Source: Oscillospiraceae bacterium
GTDB lineage: Bacteria; Bacillota; Clostridia; Oscillospirales; Oscillospiraceae
Direction: 5' to 3'
Length of the DNA stretch: 11,880 nt
NCBI GenBank assembly: GCA_017558545.1
Contig: JAFYUG010000390.1
Location: 1 to 11,880, forward strand
In this document: piece by piece, positions 6,793 to 11,880 of the stretch
How positions within the stretch are numbered: the first letter of the stretch is position 1
Layout: every line of letters starts with the position of its first letter
Notes under the pieces: generated by a model
The model's database searches: none
What the model was told of the DNA's origin: nothing
What the model saw: only the letters and a program-made list of their open reading frames with translations
Program-made: the position numbers and the translations under genes

Positions 6793-8193
6793 TTAGAAGT
6801 TGAGAACGCCCAGTGCCTGCAGAAGCAGAACGAGGAGCAGGATGGGAGCAACAACCTTGACCATGACGGAGTAAAGACCGGCGCGGCCAAACTTAACGTT
6901 GCCGATGGTAATCTCGTCGATGATGGCCTTGGGCTTGAGTACCCAGCCGATGAGAAGGCAGGTTGCGATAGCAACAACGGGCATAAGAACATAGTTGCTG
7001 ATATAGTCCAGAACGTCGAGAATCTGGCCAACGCTGCCGTTGGGAAGGGTGAGTTCGAAGTAAAGAACATTGTAGCCCAGGCAGACGATTACACCAACGA
7101 TGAAGGTGAATACTGCGGCAATAATGGTAGCCTTCTTGCGGCCCCACTTGAACTTGTCCATAAGGCTGGAAACAATAGCTTCGAGAAGGGAAACGGAAGA
7201 GGTGAGAGCTGCAAAAGCAACGGTGATGAAGAAGATGATGCCGATGATGTCGCCTGCGATGCCCATGGCTTCAAATACCTTGGGAAGGGAGATGAACATG
7301 AGGCTGGGACCTGCGGACATGCCTTCGCGACCCATGAAGGTGTAAACAGCGGGGACGATCATGAGACCGGCGAGGAATGCAACGAGAGTGTCGAAAAGCT
7401 CGATGCGGTTAACGCTCTTAACAAGGTTGGTGTCCTTCTTAACATAGGAGCCGTAGGTAATCATGATACCCATAGCAACGGAAATGGAGTAGAAGAGCTG
7501 ACCCATGGCGTCGGTAAGAACAACCATGAACTTGTTGAAGGTGAGGCCTTCGAAGCTGGGAATGATGTAGATAAGCAGACCTTCAATACCGGTGCGGGTA
7601 ACGCCGCTTTCGTCGGTGTGGCTGAGAGTCAGGGAGAAGATAGAGATGCCGATAATCATGATCAGCAGAATGGGCATAAGCACCTTGGAAAGACGCTCAA
7701 CGCCGCTGTTAACGCCCTTGTAAACAACAAAGGTGGTGGCAAGAAGATAGATGCCGAACCAAATGATGGGAGCCCACTGGCTGGTGATGAAGCCGGTGAA
7801 GTAACCGTCGGCAACGGCGTCGGTGCCGTTGAAGGTGATGTAGGTTGCAAGATACTTCAATACCCAGCCGCCGATGGAGCTGTAGTAGGGGATGATCATC
7901 ACAGGGATGATGCAGGCGATAACACCGAGCCAGCCCCAGTTTTTGTTGAGTATCTTATAAGCGGTGAGAGGGCTCTGGGCGGTCTTGCGGCCGATTACAA
8001 CTTCGCTGGTCAGCAGTGCGAAACCAAAGGTGAGCACCAGAACAAGATAGACAACGAGGAAAAGACCGCCGCCGTCCTTGGCTGCCAGATAGGGGAAACG
8101 CCAGATGTTGCCGAGACCGACAGCGCTTCCGGCTGCGGCAAGAACAAAGCCGATGGAGCCTGTAAACTTGCCTCTCATAGATTTATTTTCCAT
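6793..8193 (-). CDS. Sodium-dependent SNF/NSS-family transporter
   Basis: A 466-residue transporter of the neurotransmitter:sodium symporter family (LeuT/MhsT fold), which couples Na+ entry to uptake of an amino acid or a related small molecule. The hallmark first helix is present: AAAGSAVGLGNIWRFPY (residues 19-35), whose unwound centre binds Na+ and substrate, followed by GGG (41-43). About 11-12 membrane segments follow, the last ending near the C-terminus. Length fits bacterial members, which are shorter than LeuT. I chose ATG 8193 because AGAGGAGGA sits 4 bases upstream. The in-frame ATG at 8259 would add 22 residues, but it lacks a binding site and lies at or before the predicted transcription start. 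Substrate is unknown; tryptophan, tyrosine or branched-chain amino acids are typical. A single-gene unit. Confidence 0.94.
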   Translation of the reverse strand: MENKSMRGKFTGSIGFVLAAAGSAVGLGNIWRFPYLAAKDGGGLFLVVYLVLVLTFGFALLTSEVVIGRKTAQSPLTAYKILNKNWGWLGVIACIIPVMIIPYYSSIGGWVLKYLATYITFNGTDAVADGYFTGFITSQWAPIIWFGIYLLATTFVVYKGVNSGVERLSKVLMPILLIMIIGISIFSLTLSHTDESGVTRTGIEGLLIYIIPSFEGLTFNKFMVVLTDAMGQLFYSISVAMGIMITYGSYVKKDTNLVKSVNRIELFDTLVAFLAGLMIVPAVYTFMGREGMSAGPSLMFISLPKVFEAMGIAGDIIGIIFFITVAFAALTSSVSLLEAIVSSLMDKFKWGRKKATIIAAVFTFIVGVIVCLGYNVLYFELTLPNGSVGQILDVLDYISNYVLMPVVAIATCLLIGWVLKPKAIIDEITIGNVKFGRAGLYSVMVKVVAPILLLVLLLQALGVLNF

Positions 8194-8197
8194 AATA

Positions 8198-8206
8198 TCC
8201 TCCTCT
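8198..8206 (-). promoter_or_regulatory. Ribosome binding site that fixes the SNF transporter start
   Basis: AGAGGAGGA on the minus strand, ending 4 bases before ATG 8193. It is close to the ideal anti-16S match and rules in favour of this start over the longer in-frame ATG at 8259. Confidence 0.88.
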
Positions 8207-8208
8207 TT

Positions 8209-8234
8209 CTGCGAACGAAACAATAATATCGCAG
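8209..8234 (-). repeat. Short inverted repeat in the SNF transporter leader
   Basis: Minus strand CTGCGA (8234-8229) and TCGCAG (8214-8209) are a perfect 6-bp inverted repeat with a 14-base loop. It lies in the predicted leader just upstream of the ribosome binding site. It could form a weak RNA stem or be a dimeric protein site, or it may be chance. Confidence 0.35.
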
Positions 8235-8261
8235 TGATAAATAATACGAAAGTGTTCATAT

Positions 8262-8290
8262 ATTATAAACCAAAATGTTCCTTTATGCAA
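8262..8290 (-). promoter_or_regulatory. Sigma-A promoter of the SNF transporter gene
   Basis: On the minus strand TTGCAT (8290-8285), a 17-base spacer and a perfect TATAAT (8267-8262). The predicted transcription start is near 8255, giving a leader of about 60 bases to ATG 8193. This is the best promoter match in the window. Confidence 0.78.
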
Positions 8291-8344
8291 GAAAAATAGT
8301 TTTTTAACAAGGAAAAGAGCTAAGACTTTTTTAGCGAAATTCTC

Positions 8345-8373
8345 TTGTATTTATTACTTTAATGTGATAAAAT
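8345..8373 (+). promoter_or_regulatory. Sigma-A promoter with extended -10, surface protein gene
   Basis: TTGTAT (8345-8350), a 17-base spacer and TAAAAT (8368-8373), with TG at 8365-8366 giving an extended -10 (TGATAAAAT). Transcription should start near 8380, about 36 bases before ATG 8416. Confidence 0.72.
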
Positions 8374-8415
8374 CAGCGGTGTAAAATTAAATTATTCCTA
8401 AAGGAGCTGAAGATA

Positions 8416-11400
8416 ATGAAAAAGCGGATTATTTCCATATTTCTTGTCCTTGTGCTATTGGTGAGCCTTTTGCCCATGGGCGTAATGGCTGCTCAAAAGC
8501 CGGTTGGATTTATCAAAAAGGTTGCCCAGTGGGAGAAAGTTCCCGAGGACTATATCGGCATTTATAATGAAGATGATCTCAGGAGCATCGAGAACAATAT
8601 GTCGGGCAAATATATTCTTATGGATAATATTCGCCTCAGCTCCGAGTGGGATAGCATAGGCTCCGGAAATGAACTCTTCAAGGGTGTGTTTGACGGCAAC
8701 GGCTATACCATTTCCAATCTCAAACAGCGTGTTGAGGCAGAAGATGGAGAGAGGCATTATATGGGTCTTTTTTGCTCGGCCTATAAAGCCGAAATAAAAA
8801 ACCTTACTGTCCAGTGCGTCCTGGAAAGTTATATTAAGGACGAATTTCATAAAAGCCGCTATGGCAGCATCTATATGGGCGCCATAGCTGCTTATGCCCA
8901 AAATACCACAATTACAAACTGCGTTGCGAAGGTGGATTTAAAAGATAACCAGACTGGGGTTTCCCAAATAGGCAATTATCATGGCTTTGGCGGTATTGTT
9001 GGTGTATGCAACGGCGGCAAGATAAGCTATTGCCGTACCAGCGGCGTTATCGATACATATACCGGTACCGGCGGTATTGTCGGTGAGGTTACAAACAGTG
9101 CGGAAATATATGCCTGCCTCAATGAGGCTAAAGTTACAGGATATCTTGATGCTGGCGGAATTGCAGGCATCCTTGATGGAACCGTAAGCTCCTGTGCTAA
9201 CGAGGGAGAAGTGACTGCGAAAGATGGCAGTGGTGGCATTGCAGGCGATAGCGACTCCGATGCTCTTATCGCCGATTGCATCAATACGGGAATGGTTAAA
9301 ATAGATGGCACAAGCGGCGGATTTGCATTTGGTGGCGGCATTACCCGCGGTAAGGCTGCCGTTGAGAGATGTATAAATGTTGGAAAGACACAATATGGCG
9401 CTATCCGTTCCAATTCCGGTAACACCTATCCTATATCCGATTGCTATTTCCTTGAAGGCTGCGGTATCTCTTTATCTTTTTCTCCTTCCGATGGACTTAC
9501 TCCTAATCCCGACGGAATGCTCACGGCCGAGCAGATGAAGGATAAGGATAATTTTAAGAGTTATCTTTTCCCCGCCGTCTGGACCCTGGATGAAGAGATG
9601 GACTATCCTTATCCCACAGCTTTGCTGGATGTGGAAATGGAAAACCCCTATAAAACCGCCTATGTTGCCGAGCTTCTCAGGGATGCCAATAAGGGCGAAA
9701 AACGAATGAGTATCTTTGAAGGCAGCGGCGAAGGCAGCCTTTCAGCTGTGCTCAGCGAAACCTATGAAGAAGCCGGACTCCACATTGTCAACAAAGGCTG
9801 GGAAGGCATAAGCAGCATTAATGATTGCATGTCCTTCGATTTTGATGTAGAAAACGACTTTGATGTACTCCTTGCTGACCTTCTCATGGCTTATCGCGGC
9901 ATGGAAGGCTTCGGCGATTTGCTGGGAACTGAAATCTTCGGAGAATTCTCCGATATGGTCACCCATCTTTGCAACGCTGTTGAAGGCTTGAGCACTCTTG
10001 AAGAGGTGCAAAGCAGCCTCACCGAGGTGGGTAAATTGGCCGGAGAAGTCAGCGACGAAACTCAGGAATTGCTCAATGCCACCAACACAGCTATCAGCGG
10101 AAAAATCTCCATGGGTGATGTTAACAAGGCATTCACCGCCCTTGGCTGCGTAACCGATACCATTGGAGCGGGAATAGAGAGCACTCAGGATCTTATAGAC
10201 TTCTTCACCCTCGTAAATGCCTATGAGGGGGCAGGAAGCATCTTTGGCGAAATGCTCAGCGATATTGCGGCTGCAAGCAACTCCGTTGAAGGCAATACCG
10301 GCAAGGGCATACTTATGCGTGCTGCCATTAATAACCTGAAAAGTGATATGCAGTCCATGATAAACGGAGATTATCTCGCCTTCTATAATAAGATGGGTCA
10401 GGAGATAATCGACCTTGGCCAGACCGGCGCTAACTGCATAGTCAATGTCTGTTCCGGATTTTCCGATATTATGCCCGTTGCCGCCGGCGTAAGAATGGGC
10501 TTTGGCATGGGCGTGTTCTTCGGCGATCAGGTCACCGGTATGGACGATATTTCCTATTACGGCAATATGATGGACATGGCCGGATACATGGCAAAATGCA
10601 TTTTCAAGGTTGCCATGGATTATAAGAGCGCCTTTATGGCCGACCCCACCTATGATAACGCCGTTAAGCTCAACACCATAACCGAGCTTTATCTCAGAAT
10701 TCAGTCCCTTAGCTGCCAGTATGCTTTCAGCTACTCCATGGCTTTGGCCGATAAGTCCCTGTTTAAGGAGCAGGAGCATATAGACGCAGCAAGCAAGATA
10801 TTTAATTATCAGGTTGAAATCGACCGGCTTCTTGATGAAGGCGAATCTGTGACCCTGGATAGCGATGGCAGCATCAACGGCTTTGTTGCCAGCTGCCCTG
10901 TAACCGTAATCGTTGAAACCGATAGACTGAGGGAAGTTGTCCGTCTTGAAACCGGCAAAGAAACCCGCGACCCCAGCTACGCAGATTATTATGCAGTGTT
11001 CGGCGAGAATATGGACACAAAGGCCGGATTCTTTGATAAGAGGTGGGAAAGAATTCGCATCATCGGCGAAGGCGAAGGAACTATGGATCTTGTCCTCTTC
11101 GATTGCACTAAAGAGGGCGCGAAAAATGCCGTTCTCTTTGAAGATGTTCCCGTTTCCGAAGGTGATAGCTACAAACTTGACGGAAAATACCTTGTTGTAA
11201 ACGGAAAAGAGCGCATTTCCCCCGTATGTGCAGGGGAGCATAGCTGGGATGATGGTACGGTTGTAACCAAGCCCGATTGCGAAAGCGAAGGAGAGCGCCT
11301 TTGCAAGTGCACTGTTTGCGGCAAGGAAGACAGCGTAGTTATTCCTGCCCTGGGACACGAATGGAATAAGGGCGAGGTTATTAAGGAAGCAACAAAGAAT

Positions 11401-11880
11401 GAAGAGGGCGAAAAGCTCTTCACTTGCAATAATTGCAAGGAAACCAAAACCGAGATTATACCCAAGGTGGAAATAGTCTTTGAGCCTTTCCTTGATGTAC
11501 CCGAGGACGCATATTTCTATACTCCCGTTGAATGGGCGGTTATCAATGGCGTAACCACCGGTGTTGGCAACAGACTCTTTGCTCCCAATCAGGGCTGCAC
11601 CCGCGGTCAGGTTGTAACCTTCCTTTGGAGAGCCGCAGGCGAGCCTGCTCCCGAGAGCGATTATAATCCTTTCACCGATGTTTCCGAAGGCGAGTTCTAT
11701 TATGAAGCTGTGCTTTGGGCAGTTGAAAATGGCATAACCGGCGGCGTCAGCGCCACCAGCTTTGCTCCCAAGGCCACCTGCACCCGCGGACAGATAGTAA
11801 CCTTCCTTTATAGAGCTTTCGGCAAACCCGAAATTGAAATGAGCGAAAACCCCTTTGCCGATGTTGCCGATGATGCCTAC
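8416..11880 (+). CDS. Secreted GLUG-repeat/SLH-domain surface protein, cut by window end
   Basis: The frame stays open for all 1155 codons to the window edge. AAAGGAG (8400-8406) precedes the ATG by 9 bases. Residues 1-25 form a classic signal peptide (KKR, hydrophobic core, VMA before A26). Then come: an FKGVFDGNGYTISNL motif (88-102), the usual lead-in to GLUG beta-solenoids; GLUG-like coils (190-309) with period about 27; a closing cap ending YPYP (397-400); a long, mainly helical region of unknown fold (about 400-860) with a Gly/Met-rich hydrophobic stretch (685-705); a beta-rich part (about 865-935); two Cys modules (940-1017); and SLH repeats from 1025 with an exact 61-residue period. 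SLH repeats bind secondary cell-wall polymer, so the protein should sit on the cell surface. Its job (adhesion, S-layer, toxin-like) is not readable. At least part of a third SLH repeat lies beyond the window. Confidence 0.9.
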   Translation, partial: MKKRIISIFLVLVLLVSLLPMGVMAAQKPVGFIKKVAQWEKVPEDYIGIYNEDDLRSIENNMSGKYILMDNIRLSSEWDSIGSGNELFKGVFDGNGYTISNLKQRVEAEDGERHYMGLFCSAYKAEIKNLTVQCVLESYIKDEFHKSRYGSIYMGAIAAYAQNTTITNCVAKVDLKDNQTGVSQIGNYHGFGGIVGVCNGGKISYCRTSGVIDTYTGTGGIVGEVTNSAEIYACLNEAKVTGYLDAGGIAGILDGTVSSCANEGEVTAKDGSGGIAGDSDSDALIADCINTGMVKIDGTSGGFAFGGGITRGKAAVERCINVGKTQYGAIRSNSGNTYPISDCYFLEGCGISLSFSPSDGLTPNPDGMLTAEQMKDKDNFKSYLFPAVWTLDEEMDYPYPTALLDVEMENPYKTAYVAELLRDANKGEKRMSIFEGSGEGSLSAVLSETYEEAGLHIVNKGWEGISSINDCMSFDFDVENDFDVLLADLLMAYRGMEGFGDLLGTEIFGEFSDMVTHLCNAVEGLSTLEEVQSSLTEVGKLAGEVSDETQELLNATNTAISGKISMGDVNKAFTALGCVTDTIGAGIESTQDLIDFFTLVNAYEGAGSIFGEMLSDIAAASNSVEGNTGKGILMRAAINNLKSDMQSMINGDYLAFYNKMGQEIIDLGQTGANCIVNVCSGFSDIMPVAAGVRMGFGMGVFFGDQVTGMDDISYYGNMMDMAGYMAKCIFKVAMDYKSAFMADPTYDNAVKLNTITELYLRIQSLSCQYAFSYSMALADKSLFKEQEHIDAASKIFNYQVEIDRLLDEGESVTLDSDGSINGFVASCPVTVIVETDRLREVVRLETGKETRDPSYADYYAVFGENMDTKAGFFDKRWERIRIIGEGEGTMDLVLFDCTKEGAKNAVLFEDVPVSEGDSYKLDGKYLVVNGKERISPVCAGEHSWDDGTVVTKPDCESEGERLCKCTVCGKEDSVVIPALGHEWNKGEVIKEATKNEEGEKLFTCNNCKETKTEIIPKVEIVFEPFLDVPEDAYFYTPVEWAVINGVTTGVGNRLFAPNQGCTRGQVVTFLWRAAGEPAPESDYNPFTDVSEGEFYYEAVLWAVENGITGGVSATSFAPKATCTRGQIVTFLYRAFGKPEIEMSENPFADVADDAY
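8983..9342 (+). repeat. GLUG-type protein repeats (five coils)
   Basis: Within the surface protein, GGIVG/GGIAG-type motifs recur at residues 192, 219, 247, 273 and in a degenerate form near 301-310. Between them lies a (C)xNxGxV-like strand, with one Cys per coil at C206, C234, C260, C288 and C319. This is the pattern of GLUG beta-solenoid repeats found in bacterial surface adhesins and proteases. DNA identity between copies is low, so the array is old rather than recently expanded. Confidence 0.8.
11233..11466 (+). repeat. Tandem Cys/His modules before the SLH region
   Basis: Two related modules (residues 940-980 and 980-1017). Each begins G-x-H-x-W or GHEW (H942/W944; H981/W983), has a charged strand (GTVVTK; GEVIKE), a CxxC pair (C965/C968; C1004/C1007) and ends VIPALG or IIPK. 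This resembles a repeat common in clostridial surface proteins. The CxxC pairs could bind metal or form disulphides. Confidence 0.72.
11488..11880 (+). repeat. SLH (S-layer homology) repeats, two and a partial third
   Basis: Copies begin FLDV (residue 1025), FTDV (1086) and FADV (1147, cut by the window), an exact 61-residue (183-base) period. Each complete copy has a WAV-NGxTxGV helix-turn, then F-P and the TRGQ(V/I)VTFL helix (T1062-R-G and T1123-R-G). The TRG motif is the usual ligand-binding feature of SLH domains that bind pyruvylated secondary cell-wall polymer. Three copies are normally needed, so the third probably completes just past the edge. Confidence 0.9.

Noticed and set aside
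6784..8226. 480-codon plus-strand open frame
   Set aside because: It is the codon-aligned antisense of the SNF transporter, which has clear family motifs, its own promoter and binding site. The antisense product is low-complexity in Asn, Gly, Asp and Glu and has no binding site.
8194..8259. 22-residue upstream extension of the SNF transporter (ATG at 8259)
   Set aside because: That ATG falls at or before the predicted transcription start, has no binding site, and the family normally starts close to the first membrane helix as it does from 8193.
8319..8335. Short inverted repeat GCTAA/TTAGC upstream of the surface protein promoter
   Set aside because: Only 5 bp in AT-rich DNA with a loop of seven bases; not distinguishable from chance and with no terminator context.
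9742..11358. 538-codon minus-strand open frame
   Set aside because: It is the codon-aligned antisense of the surface protein, whose sense frame holds a signal peptide, GLUG repeats, Cys modules and SLH repeats. It ends exactly where the sense gene uses a TCA codon.
1..11880. Mobile element or CRISPR array
   Set aside because: No transposase, integrase, phage gene, terminal inverted repeat, target duplication or regularly spaced direct repeat was seen; the only periodic repeats are protein-coding.

Overview
The window looks like chromosomal DNA of a Gram-positive anaerobe of the class Clostridia, possibly an Oscillospirales-type gut lineage. This rests on inference: strong AGGAGG-type ribosome binding sites, GTG starts, a sporadic set of membrane lipid genes, and a very large secreted protein combining GLUG-type repeats, CxxC modules and SLH repeats, an architecture common in gut Firmicutes. 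No tRNA, rRNA, CRISPR array, insertion sequence or phage gene was seen.

Layout. (1) 2-1128: the last residues of an OmpR/PhoB-type response regulator, overlapping by 4 bases a small two-transmembrane sensor histidine kinase, closed by a perfect 16-bp terminator hairpin. (2) 1268-3462: a three-gene lipid operon made of a CDP-alcohol phosphatidyltransferase, a DUF2238/YjdF-like membrane protein whose GTG start lies inside the previous gene, and a diacylglycerol kinase-family lipid kinase. (3) 3512-4804, minus strand: a CPA-family cation/proton antiporter, convergent with the lipid operon across a two-way terminator. (4) 4997-6719: a two-gene unit with its own promoter, encoding an Mrr-type PD-(D/E)XK nuclease with a long N-terminal region and, 4 bases later, an isoprenylcysteine-methyltransferase-type integral membrane protein. 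(5) 6793-8193, minus strand: an SNF/NSS-family sodium-coupled transporter, again convergent across a two-way terminator. (6) 8416 to the window end: a secreted, S-layer-type giant protein (at least 1155 residues, open at the right edge).

How the parts relate. The two-component pair probably senses an envelope or membrane state. The lipid operon fits a cycle in which diacylglycerol is rephosphorylated to phosphatidic acid and re-enters phospholipid synthesis, and the DUF2238 protein is the unassigned member. The antiporter and the amino-acid-type transporter are stand-alone ion-coupled transport genes. The nuclease unit is the only part that looks like host defence. Every gene unit is bounded by recognisable promoters or symmetric terminators, so transcription units can be drawn with fair confidence.

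The least explained material is the helical middle of the surface protein (about residues 400-935), the nuclease/membrane-methyltransferase pair, and the DUF2238 gene inside the lipid operon. Nothing in the window proves a new system; these are the best candidates.
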